Assembly: GCA_035578175.1 (NCBI GenBank)
Contig: JAQMRL010000006.1
Location: forward strand, 22,851,506-22,915,505
From: Catonia carolina
Taxonomy: Eukaryota > Arthropoda > Insecta > Hemiptera > Achilidae
Reading direction: 5' to 3'
Length of the DNA: 64,000 nt
Below, in pieces: positions 11,546-23,334 of the stretch (position 1 is the first letter of the stretch; each line of letters starts with the position of its first letter). A model generated the notes under the pieces. That model saw only the letters and a program-made list of their open reading frames with translations, had not been told where the DNA came from and did not search any database. A program made the translations under genes and the position numbers.

Positions 11546-11907
11546 TGATAATAATGTTTTTAGGAATTAAAAATACGGAACTGTGAAAATCTGAGGCAAC
11601 TTGTCCTCTTCCATTCTTAATAGATGACCGTACCAGATAAGTTGTTTTTCTTAGCTATTACTTTTAGTATTAATTAATTAAATAATTTTCTTCCACTTAT
11701 CGGACTTAAAATTCTATATTGCTTAATTGCATAGTCAACGAATAATTTCTTCTTCAGAAAATTATATCGATAAATTTTATTCTGCTTTTAAATCTAGGCT
11801 GTTGAGTTTAAACCTCGAGTCATAAATGGAGGAGTTTTCATCAAAAAAATAGAAGATTACCTATATTATTTCATAAGATGTGGAGATACAATACTGTGTA
11901 TATAATA

Positions 11908-12973
11908 CAGTAAAATATTTCTATTGCGGATCTCTCTATTGCGGAAATCTCTCTTTAGCGGTATTATTTGCCGACCCCGACCCTTTCGTATATTACGGTA
12001 ATCTATTAAACTCTCTTTTTAGTGGCACAAAAATCTCTCTACAGTGGCTAAACAATATCTTCAGGATATGGATTTAGATGCCTACGTAGGGGCAGACAAT
12101 GACGTAGCCGCCTCAGCAGATGTTGGCGATGATGCAATAATCGAAAATGTCTTAGCCCAAAACAACCCGGAAGAAAGTGAAGATGACGATGAAATGGAAA
12201 CAGAAATGGTGCTCCTTCAAGTAAATAGGCACTAGACGATATTCGTATTGTTTCCACGTAGGTACTGTGTCATTGCCACAATGTACATGAAAATTTACAA
12301 CACGTTTTAAACATTTAAAATATAATTGAAGACTTGTTTTACGAATTGAAAACCAAACAAACATAATTACAACTTATTTTACGAAATGAAACGTACTTTA
12401 CAGTCATTAATTACAGTCATTGTTTCCTTAATAACGAAAAATATAAACTGTACTGTTTTTTTTTTTGTATTTCTGTAGCCTTTGTTTTGTGAGATTTTAA
12501 TAATTGTATGTATGTCTATTACTGTTCAGTGAAAAACGAGTTTCAGTGCTAATTAATTTTAGGGTATATATCACGGTATGTACTGTATGAATGATTATTG
12601 ATAAAAGTTCAATATGAAAAATGAAATTTTATTGTTCAAAATTAGCGACACAACATCTAATAAAACCAGCTGTTTGTATCCAAATTTATTGTTAACTTAA
12701 TAACCTACATTTTAGGTAAGTAATTTAAATATCTCACTGTATTGAAGTAAACTACTGTATTAAACATTCGTCATAAAGTAATCTATTCAGTAGTTTTTCA
12801 AAGTAAACTTATTGCATGTACCATTTACATATGTATAGGTGTTTTTAATACAGAAAAATTGGTACTCAAACTTCCCTCCCGCCATTAATTACTTGCTCCC
12901 TCTATAACGGAACTCTCTTTATAGCGGCGGAACCTCATGGTCCCTTCAATTTCACTATATAGAGATTTTACTG
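11908..12973 (+). mobile_element. Pogo/Tigger-like element with C-terminal transposase remnant
   Basis: The ends CAGTAAAATATTTCTATTGC and AGAGATTTTACTG are inverted and flanked by TA on both sides (11906-11907 and 12974-12975), as in the pogo group. Subterminal motifs such as CTCTCTATTGCGGA and CCTCTATAACGG alternate in both orientations. An open frame at 12044-12235 ends in an acidic segment (YLQDMDLDAYVGADNDV, then NNPEESEDDDEMETEMVLLQ). This resembles the acidic C terminus of pogo/Tigger transposases. Catalytic domain absent, non-autonomous. Confidence 0.78.
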
Positions 12974-13029
12974 TACTATAATATTATAATACGTAAAGAA
13001 TGGAAGTTGGTGTTTAAAGAATGGAACTA

Positions 13030-13400
13030 GCAGGCGGAGAGTTTAATTATTTGCACTCGATCTGCTATTCTAGGGTCACAAAAAATAGTTCTGTTTCTTA
13101 TCATGCTCAGCCAGTTGACATGACTGAAACTTAAGAACGGAAGAAGTAGAGGTATAAAATAAACTAGTTAAAGTTATCTTCTCTGAGATTAATGAATTTC
13201 ATTATACAACCAGACCATTTGGTGAAAGAAGTGAAGGTGTTATTAATAGGGTGGAAAGTAGATACTTTTCAGAGAACCTGGCATATTGATAAGCTTACTT
13301 TTCCACTCAATGAGGAAGGAAATGGTAAACCACCTCACTCTTCGTTCTACTTAGTAAAGCCTCTAAGAGGTTCAAACCAGCCGATGACCAAACCAACAAC
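13030..13400 (-). repeat. Dispersed repeat family D, copy 2
   Basis: Inverted copy of the 5328-5721 repeat: GTTTAATTATTTGCACTCGA at its left, then AATGAATTTCATTATACAAC, CATATTGATAAGCTTACTTT, and finally CTAAGAGGTTCAAACCAGCC. Open frame 13192-13443 is a by-product of the repeat. Confidence 0.8.
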
Positions 13401-14616
13401 AAGATGGAAGTACGAGTACGTTTGCGAACCAACTTCAAGATAGAAAACTTCTGGAAAAAATTTACTGTCTGGTTAACGTGTCTTTATTTTTCCAGAGTTC
13501 CTAGTAGCATAATTTGTTTTTTGAAATTTATTGTTACTTCATGGTTACCACAAGCCCAAAAACACTGTAAGAGCACCTTTTACGCAAATAAATGCCTTCA
13601 ACTTGATAAAATGATGATGTAAGTTTCAAATTTTCATTTTGGTAGAGCTGAATCTAACCCAAAGTATACTTTCTCGTTTCCTGTAAGAAAACAACAATAT
13701 CACAAAATTATTTGGAACTCTTCATACTTTCTTTTAGTAGATTGATACTTATTTATTGATGGAACAACTTGTAAAAATATTATTTATTCATTTTACAAAA
13801 ATAACATAATTGAAAACAGGTATTGTATTTTTGACTATATTTTTTTTTATATCCGTACGACTTAACTGTATTGATTAATAATTTAACCAGTAATTTAATT
13901 TAGCTTCTTTTGAAGTAACTACTACCTAAATAATTATATCATAATGTTAATGCTATGAAAATTACATTAATTATAACTCTTCTATAACGGAAATCAAATT
14001 TTAAAGCATTTAAATTTCAAATTCACCAATCCCACTTCGTTAAAATAAAATAAAAATAGCTTCAGGTTATAAAATGGCTTCAAGGAATTAGAATAAGAAA
14101 GTAAACACAAATAAAGTAAACAAGTTGGTTGAGTATTCATGAGAAAGTGACCAATTTTAACAATAAACATTAGGTATAAACAAAAACATAAAACAATGTT
14201 AATTAAAAAAAGGAAGAAAATGCGTCTACTGAAAGTGAAATAATAATTAGGTAATAAAATACCAATAAAAATATAATATTTTAGATACTGTAATTAAATT
14301 ATTATACCGTGTTATAATGTAGGTGCGTAATAACATGGTTATTATTGTTGTTGTGTTAGGCTTACGACATTGTTATAAAAGTGTTATAATTGGTAGGAAG
14401 GAACCTAACCTTACTATTTTAGTGTTATATTTCTTGTTTTATTACAACTTATGCTGTTTCTCCTTAATGGATGTGTTCTACAAGAATATATTTTATTTTA
14501 ACATTGGTTATTACTGTTGTGTTTATAACTCGAACAAGTTTTTTTTTTAATACGTACGGGACAATCTAAGCGGCTAGAAAATAAGCTACATCAATAAATT
14601 ACCATAATTTTTAAAA
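13401..14616. other. AT-rich interval, no gene
   Basis: No recognisable coding or repeat structure. Open frames at 13404-13622 and 14323-14550 lack motifs and sit in AT-rich sequence. Confidence 0.4.
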
Positions 14617-15507
14617 TCTGGTGTAAAACACTCACACGACTTTCACTTGACTATGCAAATAATAACCAATATAACCTAATATTTATAATAAAAAATTAGA
14701 AATAAACAAAAAACTAATCTCAAAAAACATAACCTAATTTTAATCATGTGTGAAAGACGCAAAATGAAAATCAACCTCAGTTTGGCTTCAAAACACGGGA
14801 AATAATTATTTTCACGCTAAACTAGGCTCTGCAGAGAAACATGCTTAAAATAAAAGTTGTAGATCTTTTAATTTTCTATAAATTTGATTATAAAAAATTT
14901 TTTCGTAAAATGCGTAAAAAATTGATTTTTTACACTTCCTGAAAAAACCATTAAATCACTAATGACCGCTAAACTAAGCGTTATAAAAAAATTGTTTAAA
15001 ATAAAAGTTGTAGGATTTAAAGTGCCCTACAACTTTTATTATATACATTTTTGCGCTAAAATGCATAAACCCGCAATTTAAAAAAAATATTTTTTTTACG
15101 CGAAAACAGCCTTCCCAAGAATTTCAGCAGACATAGCTCCTACCCTATCTTAGAGAGCATAAAAAATGTAGTATATGAGGCGATTTTTAAACAAATCGTA
15201 GAAGCCGTTTTAGAGAAAATCGCAAAAAAGTGAAAAATGACACGAATAAACTACTAATTCCGGTTGACCGATTATGATGAAAATGTTCGTGTCGGGTCCA
15301 GTAGAGTAGTATCTAACTTAAGTTTCAAGTTCATACGATGTTCCGTTCTTGAGATATTCTGTTCACACACTCACCAATTGCTAAAAACATGTTTATTTTG
15401 GGTTCAGGGGGTCTGAAAACGTATAGATTCAATGGAAACTCGATTTCGAAAAATCGACATGAAAACAATACTTTACTTCCTATATATTCATATAGGCAAG
15501 AGAAAGC
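14617..15507 (+). mobile_element. CA-microsatellite MITE family, copy 2
   Basis: Starts GGTGTAAAACACTCACACGA CTTTCACTTGACTATG and ends CATATAGGCAAGAGAAAG. The CA tract has shrunk to CACACACTCACC. Internal blocks CGGTTGACCGATTATGATGA and AACTTAAGTTTCAAGTTCAT align in order with the other copies. Confidence 0.82.
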
Positions 15508-16299
15508 AAAATGGTGTACTAATTTTCATTTATTTAAAAAAATCTGAAAATTGCTTGCTGCAATATTGTAACACATAAGCCTAGGTTTGTTCAAGATCTA
15601 TATATAGTACAATAAATAACTAACAGACTTTCTTTAAATTTATAATAATTATTTATAAATTACAATTAATTATCCATATAAGACTACTAGCAAATACAAA
15701 TAGATTATTTCAATTAAATTAATTAACAAAACTTAAGCTTTAATTAAAGTTGATTATAATTATTAAGACACTGTCGTTCAACAATCAAAACAATTTTTAT
15801 TTACCATTCACAACCATTTGACAAAATTTCAAACACCCCAACAATACATTCCATTCACAATTTTCACGTAATAACTAATTCACTACAAAGGCGCAAACTT
15901 TTTTTATATCTGCGGTATGACAGTTTCCCAAATAATCGAAGTCCTTCTAACAATTTTTTCTGCTATACTGGAACATAGTAGAAGGAATCAAAATAAAAAC
16001 AAACGTTTCCACTAGTTTCAATTTCCGATAATTCTTATTCAAAAAATATTATTCATCGCAATCCATTATCCTTCTTCAATACACACAGCTTCAAAAAATA
16101 CACAATTTTTATTATAATGAAAAATTTATTCCCTTACCTATTTCTAAAATATCAGTGTTACAATACTTTGATCTGCGAGATATTTCACAGTGCACAAACA
16201 TTTCTTGCTAAATAAATTATGTTAAAGAAAACAAATAAATCAAAATAAACAGGCAAGTACCCAGTGAGGGGGCTTGGTGGGTTCAGCCCCCTAAACTGA

Positions 16300-16440
16300 A
16301 AATCCAAGTTTTATGCCAGACTATTATCCCGCAGGTTCCTGGTTCGATTCCGGGTCAGATCTAGCATTTTTCGTTGCTCGTTTTCATCTATCACCCTTTA
16401 CTATCCCTAATATGCCTAACAGACCGACGTCAAACCAAAA
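16300..16440 (+). mobile_element. tRNA-derived SINE, head B, degraded
   Basis: The B box region reads AGGTTCCTGGTTCGATTCCG, followed by GTTTTCATCTATCACCC and an end near AGACCGACGTCAAACC. These match the SINE at 7040-7185 in opposite orientation. The A box area is weak. Confidence 0.6.
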
Positions 16441-16784
16441 AAAATCTCCATATTCCTAAATCAAAAGGCCCCCTAAACCAAAATCCTGGCTACCTGGTAA
16501 CTGAAAATAAATAAAAATCCAAAAACATCCAAGTGAATGCTGAATGTAAACTGTATACTAGTGGTTGCATATTAAAAGATGACACACTTTCATATTTTAA
16601 GTTCTTTGCATGTCCTATACCTCCTGTGGGAGTCTCCTGGACGCAATTAAAGAAAAGTGTTAAGTACCCTTGGTTTGTGACCTGATTAAATTATTATTAG
16701 AAAAATGTATGAAGCTTATTTTTTCGTTGTGACTAAACCTATTCTTCAATTCTTAAGCTCTTTGTAGGCGCACTAACAATGCTA

Positions 16785-17536
16785 CAAAGTGATTTTAGCC
16801 CTGTTACCCAATTGCTAATGTCTGGTAATATTTTTCTAAGGAAGGGAAAATTTGTTTTGTGACACGAAGTTGGTAGCCCTACTTAACCGGTATACATACG
16901 GCAGTATGAATTGATTTCCTTGAGCTGTGTAAAATTTTCTGCCGTTTCCGTTCCTGTTACGAACCGAATGTCTTTACCCTAGAAGAAAGGGTTTTCATTC
17001 TTGAACAATTTTGCTTCGAAATCGTACGGGAGTGTAAAAGAATCATTTAAAATTAAATTTGTTGGTGTTCCTTAACCAAAAAAAATGTTAATTTTTAGGC
17101 TAACAAACCGATTTCGAGATACAGGTTTGCGATAGAAAACGTAGCGGTCGACCAACTCTCTTGACAGACGACGTTTTAGAAAATGTGAAAACAAGATTGC
17201 TCAATTCTCTACGAAAAAGTTTACGAAAACTTTCCTCGCAAGTTGGTTTGTCGTATTCGAGTGTTCAGAAAGCTGGTAAAAATTTAAATTGTATCCGTAT
17301 CGCGTACGATTAGTCCAAGAGCTTCAGCCTGAAGATTTAAACAAGCGATTCTGTTCGTAACACGACCGGAAACGGCACAAAATTTTACACAACCCAAGGA
17401 GAATTACCCACACAGCCACATCTATACCGATTGAGTAGGGCTACCAACTTCGAGCCACTAAACAAAATTTCCCTTTCTTAGAAAATAATTACCAGACATA
17501 AACAATTGGGTAACAGGACTAAAATGTCACTCTGTA
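16785..17536 (+). mobile_element. Long-TIR Tc1/mariner-like element, copy 2
   Basis: Same architecture as 1240-2003: CTGTTACCCAATTGCTAATG on the left and CATAAACAATTGGGTAACAG on the right, within inverted arms of about 200 bp. The transposase remnant is present (ATGTCTTTACCC to CTTCAGCCTGAAG) but has more frameshifts than copy 1. It differs from copy 1 at scattered positions, so this is an independent insertion. Confidence 0.8.
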
Positions 17537-17650
17537 CCTTTTTTAAATTTACGTCCAACTGTAAAAGATGAAAACGAGTGACAAATAAATGACCATGAGC
17601 GATTAATTGGCCAGGAATCAAACCCGGTACCCTTGAAGCAAAAGTCAGAA
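17537..17650 (-). mobile_element. tRNA-derived SINE fragment, head B
   Basis: Minus strand: GGTACCGGGTTTGATTCCTG (B box) followed by CCATTTATTTGTCACTCGTT-like spacing and CAGTTGGACGTAAAT at the end. It abuts the Tc1-like element at 17536. Confidence 0.6.
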
Positions 17651-18618
17651 GCTGAGAACATATTATCAAGTAATCTGTTCAAAAATCAAAAATTTACCAC
17701 AAAGAGCGAAAGAAATTCTGATTTGTAATTGGAATAAAAAGGTCCTTCTGTCTTCATACGAAAAGAGTCAAAACGCAGACACTGTCATGGTTGCAAGTCG
17801 CTGTACCCTCTCCAACCGTTCACGTCACCCAAAAATTTTAAGTACAGGCTTCAAACTACTGTTGAAAATATAGGCGCTGTAAATCCGTACTAATAACCGC
17901 TTAATAGCACGGAAGGCCCTAGTCACCAAATAAAGGGGCTGATTTCCCTACATCATCAAAACACAAATGTAATTGTCTAACATTCTTTCTACAATCCTTA
18001 TCAAGCTAAAATTTTGTCCTTGTACGAGCTAAAAGTATCATAAGACTGTCTATTTAATCTATTTTCGAATTGAAAAGACATAATGATTTATAAAGCTTGT
18101 TCAAAGATCAGACAACAGAAACAATTTCGTTAAGAATTAAACATTTCAATTAATAATTTGTAATTTAATCGGACGTTTAAAAAACATTCGATCTTACCAG
18201 GCGCACAAAAAAATTAAAATCGTTAATTCAAATAATATTTTCATTCAATTTGAACTTTCTCTTAATTCTATACAACAACTTTTATAAATGGATTGATACA
18301 TAATTTTTTTTCACCCTGTACATCAATAAAAGTTGTAATATTTAAACAAGATTTAAATAGTTGAACTGGTAAATTGATCTGGTTAATAAGAGAAGATTTC
18401 ATAATACCGACTAAGAAGAACGATCCATTCTGTTATTAGAAGTTGAATTAGATAACATATAGTGTTTAGTCTCTAGTTGAACTTAACCTATTTTAATGAA
18501 CAACTTACTACAACTTTTATTTATAATACAAGCTACAAGTTCAACTAAAAAGCATAAATATCAGTCTATTTATTTTCAGTTCAACCTTAACCTTTAAAGA
18601 ACCTACATTTTCTATTTT
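17651..18618. other. Interval with no supported feature
   Basis: No credible open frame or repeat match. Moderately AT-rich. Confidence 0.4.
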
Positions 18619-19207
18619 TTACTTTCTCTCGCCGTTTATAAATATATGGGGTAAGAGAGCATTGTTTTAATGTCAATTTTTTGAAATCGAGTTTACACTG
18701 GTTGTTGTACGGCACTGGAGTTATACGTTGGTGTTGTACGGCAGTGAGTCTTGGGTGCTACGAACAGCTCAGTTAAGAAAGGTAGAGGCTGCAGAAATGA
18801 GATTCATGATGGCAGTGAAGGGATGTTCCTTGAGAGAGCAGATTCGTAGCAGTGAAATAAGGAGAGAATTGGGTAGAGAGGAATCGCTGATTGGAAAAGT
18901 GTCCAAGTACAGAGACAGATGGACGAACCACGTCGAGAGAATGCCGCCAGACAGGATTACGGTGAGGGCGGTAAACTATCAACCGGAAGGAAGACGAGGC
19001 CTGGGGAGACCCAGAAAGAGATGGCATGAAGCTGGAACAGGCGTTACGCATAATCCGTAATAGGTAGAAAAAGAAGAGTTTACACTGGAAATACACGTTT
19101 TAGGCCCCTAAACCCGAAAAAACATATTTTTAGCGATTTGTGTGCGTGAACAAAATATCTCAAGAACAGAATAGCTTATGAAGTTGAAACTTGCAACGTA
19201 AATTAGG
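18619..19207 (-). mobile_element. CA-family MITE, inverted partial copy split by a LINE
   Basis: 18619-18701 is the family's terminal part in reverse: TTACTTTCTCTCGCC, TGTCAATTTTTTGAAATCGA. 19089-19207 continues it: AAACATATTTTTAGCGATTT, AAATATCTCAAGAACAG, GAAGTTGAAACTTGCAACG. The insert between them is the LINE fragment at 18702-19075. Confidence 0.78.
18702..19075 (+). mobile_element. 5'-truncated RTE-like LINE with 13-bp target duplication
   Basis: Open frame 18728-19060 encodes the RTE C-terminal region: MVLYGSESWVLRTAQLRKVE, AAEMRFMMAVKGCSLREQIR, then WTNHVERMPPDRITVRAV and GRRGLGRPRKRWHEAGT. It ends in an A/G-rich tail (AGGTAGAAAAAGAA). The 13 bases GAGTTTACACTGG flank it exactly at 18689-18701 and 19076-19088. 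That duplication is the signature of target-primed reverse transcription, with 5' truncation typical of LINEs. Confidence 0.9.
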
Positions 19208-19429
19208 TAGGCCTACAGTACCGTAATAAAAATTAAAGATAATAAAATAACATAATAATAAAGTAATAAAAAACAAAAGTTATGCTGTAGCAAGAGTGGT
19301 TTAAAGGAAATAGAAAAATAATATAAAAGTAGGCAACGAAAACATACAGGAAGTTGGAAAATTCTGCTATTTAGGGAGTAAAATAAGAAAGAATAGCAGA
19401 AGCACAAGTAAAGTAAAAAGTAGGATTGC

Positions 19430-19925
19430 TCAAGCTAGAAGAGCTTTTAAAATTAAAAACAGCTCACTGACTACAAACATTATTTACAGATCAGGAAAAT
19501 TTTAAAACTCTATGTTGGAGGGTAGCATACGGGAATCAAACTTGGGTGATAGGAACTGTAGAGAGGAAAAGGACAGAAGCTCTATAACAAGGTGTTGTAG
19601 GAAAATGTTAAAGATTATGTAGATGGACAAAATATAAGTAATTTAGAAGTTCTTGGACGAGTGAATGAAAGAAGAAGTACATGGAACATCTTACCAGAAG
19701 AAGGGATAGGCTAGTGGATATCTTAAAACATCCAAGTATTGTTCTATCAATAATGGAGGGTAATATTTAGGAATTGAATTGTAGTAGGAGGCGAAGGTTA
19801 GAATATTTAAAGCAAATTACTAAAAAATTAGAGTGTTTTAGCTATGTAGATGTGAAACAACTTGCACAAAATAGAGTAGCTTGGAGAACTGCATCAAGCC
19901 AGTTGAGAGACTGATGACAAAAAAA
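19430..19925 (+). mobile_element. LINE 3' end fragment, heavily decayed
   Basis: Readable pieces on the plus strand include GIAYGNQTWVIGTVERKRTE, then RCCRKMLKI and a terminal WRTASSQLRD-like segment followed by TGATGACAAAAAAAACATAA. These fit the 3' end of a non-LTR element, probably related to the RTE-like fragments here. Many stops. Confidence 0.55.
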
Positions 19926-20142
19926 ACATAATAAACGCATCTTGAGAAAAAACCAATTAGACAAACTAACCGTCAAAGAAAAGTTAATTTCACTTTGATA
20001 AATAACTTTTGACGTAGATTCTAAACATGAAATCGCCGAACCGATACAAAGAGGGCCTGCCTCTGAACTAATACTTTATTTAATATTTTCCGGTCGTGAT
20101 TTTTTACGGTAAGAGCTCAAACACGGCCTCGGCGGGGACATA

Positions 20143-21073
20143 TGAGGTGTGGCTAATAAATAAAAAGACTGACGTCGTAAAAAATTTAATTTTAATTTTA
20201 TACATAATAACTTATTGTCACCTTCAATATACACTCCTTCTCTATCTCTACAACGCTCCGTGTGAATTTTCCATTGTGTGAAACAGTGCTGGAAGTCATC
20301 TCTTGTCAGCTCCTTCAGGACATTTACCGCTTTCTCTTTTACAGCTTCCACAGACTCATATTTTGTCGCTTTTAATGCAGATTTCACCTTAGGCAACAGG
20401 TAGAAGTCACATGGTGCAAGATCTGGTGAATAAGGTAGATTTTTTAACACTGAGGTGCTGTACTTGGCTAGGAACCTCTTGACAGATAATGCGGAATAAT
20501 CTGGCACATTGTCTTTGTGGAGAACCCATGACTTGTCCTTCCACATTTCGGGGCGTTTTTTCCTTACTCTTTAACGTAATTTAGAAAGTACCTCAAGGTA
20601 GTAATATTGATTAATTGTTTGACCTTCAGGAACCCAGTAAAGGTACACAATCCCATGGATATAAAAAAAACAATCATCATTGCTTTAAATTTTGACTTGC
20701 TCATTCGAGCTTTTTTGGCTCTCGGTGAAGTTTGGCTCTTTCAGTGCATGGATTGGCGCTTCGTTTCCGGATCATAAGTAAAAAGCCACGTTTCATCACA
20801 TGTTATTATCTTGTACCTGTTCCCTAAGGTGAAATCTGCATCAAAAGGAACAAGATTTGAGTCTGTGGAAGCTGTAAAAGAGAAAGAGGCACGTGTCCTG
20901 AAGGAGCTGACAGAAGATGACTTCCAGCACTGTTTCCAACATTGGAAAATTCGCATGGAGCGTTGTAGGGATAGAGAAGGAGTGTATATTGAAGGTGACA
21001 ATAAGTGATTACGTATAAAATTAAAATTAAATTTTTTACAACGTCAGTCTCGTTATTTAATAGCCACATCTCG
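20143..21073. mobile_element. Foldback mariner derivative, copy 1
   Basis: Flanked by TA (20141-20142 and 21074-21075). Both ends are the same 3' end of a mariner element in opposite orientation: 20143-20400 reads C-terminus on minus, and 20820-21073 reads the same C-terminus on plus. The minus-strand part (20815-20143) still shows CDETWLFTYDPETKRQ, WVLHKDNVPDYSALSVKR and YSPDLAPCDFYLLPKVKSAL. The plus-strand part (20811-21008) shows LFPKVKSASKGTRFESVEAV and ERCRDREGVYIEGDNK. D-to-D spacing is DD34D, the mariner family value. Broken by frameshifts; it can only have moved in trans. Confidence 0.88.
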
Positions 21074-21639
21074 TATATGAAATTACTGTTAAATAATTGC
21101 GAACAGTTTATTTGAATGTTAATACAACACGTTGTTAGTTTACTAATTAATTATATAACATTTTAATATTCTGTTAAATTGTTATAAAAAAATTGCACTA
21201 TCATAAAAAAGAAATCGTAGTAATTCTGCCAAACAGTTATGCTGTACCTGTGATGGCCTACCAAACCTGATATAGTGAAACTACCGGATTCCATACTGTC
21301 GTTATTCATTCAGTAAGTTTGTACTAAAACACTAAACTAAAAGAATCGGTTTTTAATAGATACTATGTTCCGCATACTAACTTTAGCCTCTCTGTTTAAT
21401 AGTGTAAAAGATCCTTACATTTATTTGAAACTATTTAAAATATTTAGAAGATAATTATTACGCAATGTTTTCTACTTAGTGTAATATTGTCGGATTCAAT
21501 TATTTCTTTTGGAATTTTATTTTATACTGATGTATCTTCTGAAATTTTTTCAAATAACTTTAACTATTCTGCAATAAATTAATAACTTCTGTTATTTGAC
21601 CACGAGAACTATTTAGTACCTTTTTTGAGACTTGAAGTA
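21074..21639. other. Interval with no supported feature
   Basis: AT-rich, no open frame of interest. Confidence 0.4.
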
Positions 21640-22165
21640 TTAGTCAGATCCAGGCGGCGGAAATGTGGATCTTGAGAAGAGTTTAGGAGTGTAGTTTTAG
21701 GGATCATATTAAAAATGAGAAAATCCGGGCCAAAATGTCTCCACTCTATGAGAAACAGTTGACCAATACAGAGAAGTTTTTTTTTTTTTTTTGGTTTAAC
21801 GTCCGACTGTTTTGCAAATTGCTGCTAATGCAGACGGTGAAGGATGAAATGAATTTTTTGTAACGTATGAAAAAATGCCATGCCCGAGTGGGATTCGAAC
21901 CCAAGACCGCGTGATGAGAGGCGAGCACGTTACCAACATCGCCAACGCGGCCGGCAATACAGAGAAGTGGAAAGAACATTTAATACGCATGAGTGAAGAT
22001 AGATGGACGTAACGGGCTGCACATCTGCTGGACGAAGAGATGTAGGTAGACCGCAAAAAAGACGGGTAAAGAAGTCGGAACAGGACGGAAGGCCTAATCC
22101 ATGAAAAGAAAAAGGAGGAGGAGGAGGTGGAGGAGGAGGAGGAGGAGGAGGAGGAGAAGAAGAAG
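21640..22165 (+). mobile_element. RTE-like LINE 3' end with GGA-rich tail, carrying a SINE
   Basis: Plus strand pieces on both sides of a SINE join in sense: IQAAEMWILRRV-like at 21650, then KMSPLYEKQLTNTEK before the SINE and WKEHLIRMSEDRWT after it, ending GRPQKRRVKKSEQDGRPNP-like. It terminates in ATGAAAAGAAAAAGGAGGAG and (GGA)n to about 22163. Coding potential is destroyed. Confidence 0.75.
21777..21954 (-). mobile_element. tRNA-derived SINE, head A with tail type 1
   Basis: Minus strand head: CCGGCCGCGTTGGCGATGTT GGTAACGTGC (A box) and GGTTCGAATCC (B box). Tail CACCGTCTGCATTAGCAGCA and AAACAGTCGGACGTTAAACC, then a T-rich end on the plus strand. The 13 bases CAATACAGAGAAG flank it at 21764-21776 and 21955-21967, an exact target-site duplication inside the LINE. 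Confidence 0.9.
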
Positions 22166-22213
22166 CTGTTCAGTTTTAAAAAAGATCTTTATGCTTATTA
22201 GCTAAAGGAAATA

Positions 22214-23231
22214 CAGTAATCCCTCGTTATCCGCGTGGGTTACGTTCCGGAGAGTTACCGCGGTTTGTAAAACCGCAGATAATAATACCTTATGTAAACG
22301 AAAAGATGGGGCTTAGGTTTTAAAGGTCCTGTAGTCGTTTTAAGTGTTTAATAGTTTTAGGAACATTTCACCATTATTATAAACTACGAATATTTAATAA
22401 ATACAGTAATGTACGCAAAAAAAATTTAAGTTGCTTTAAAATAGTTTTAGTTATGGCTCTTTGCTTTTTCTTCTTTTCAAACTTCTTGTGCCGGCCGCAT
22501 TGGCGTAGTTGGTAACGTGCTCGCCTCTCATCATGCGGTCTTGGGTTCGAATCCCATTCAGGCACGGCATATTTTCATACGTTACAAAAAAAATCATTTC
22601 ATTCTTCACCGTCTGCATTAGCAGTAATTGCAGAACAATCAGACGTTAAACAAACAAAAATCAAACTTCTTGTGGACTTCTTCAAATGGTATCATAAGCT
22701 CCTGAGTCCTCTTTTGAATTAAAGGGCCCTTTCCATGACTGGATCCGTCTCCAACACGTGGTCAGCCATTGCGTTGCAATGCTGAGGATCTCGTTGAAGG
22801 TTTGTGAAGAAATGCTTGGCTTCGTTTCAGGATCGTCGATCACACAAAGAACTGTACGTACGTACGAAAAAGTTAGACTGACACATGGAGGAAAACGTAC
22901 GTATGGTGGCTGGGCGCACGTATGGCGGTGAGGGCGGGGTGTTACTGGCGCGGCCCGGTACCCGGTGACTGGCTCACTACTACGTACGTACAGTACGCGG
23001 AAATCTAGCTTGGCTCATGGCGGCCGACGCCATACTAGGGTGTGACTAAACATGATACGATGCCAAAAATTTATTCAAACACATGTTTTCAGAATTGTAT
23101 GACTTCCCAACCAAGAACGGTGTACACGAGGTGAGAAAACGTACGTATTTTAAGGTTTTAGGCCCACGGAGAAAGTCCGCGGATAACCGAAACCCGCGGA
23201 TGCTAAACCCGCGGATACCAAGGGCTTACTG
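22214..23231. mobile_element. Pogo-type TIR element carrying a SINE
   Basis: Ends CAGTAATCCCTCGTTATCCG and GGATACCAAGGGCTTACTG are inverted and TA-flanked (22212-22213, 23232-23233). Subterminal CCGCGG/CCGCGGAT motifs recur near both ends (22230-22280 and 23170-23220). No transposase is readable. The centre holds a SINE (22491-22660) and a cluster of ACGTACGT-type palindromes at 22852-23150. Confidence 0.8.
22491..22660 (+). mobile_element. tRNA-derived SINE, head A with tail type 1
   Basis: Head: CCGGCCGCATTGGCGTAGTT GGTAACGTGC is the A box region and GGGTTCGAATCCC the B box, 30-odd bases apart as in a tRNA promoter. Then TCATACGTTACAAAAAAAAT, tail CACCGTCTGCATTAGCAGTA and a CAAACAAAAA end. 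Exact 14-bp duplication TCAAACTTCTTGTG at 22477-22490 and 22661-22674. Probably transcribed by Pol III when active. It is not a tRNA gene: no acceptor stem pairing partner is present. Confidence 0.92.
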
Positions 23232-23334
23232 TATGTTTCAAAAGTTAATTAACCATTAAAAGTGCTTTGAGTAATTTATCTCAACTGACTAATCGGATTC
23301 CTACAAAAAATTATTAAGGCAGGTATGTCCAATA

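Noticed and set aside
12044..12235. Independent small acidic protein
   Set aside because: Lies inside TA-flanked pogo-type inverted ends and fits the acidic C terminus of that transposase group.
20811..21069. Separate genes on the two strands of the mariner arms
   Set aside because: The overlapping frames on both strands are the coding strand and its mirror in an inverted duplication.
22491..22560. tRNA gene
   Set aside because: A and B boxes are present, but there is no paired acceptor stem. The segment is the head of a 170-bp SINE with a target duplication.
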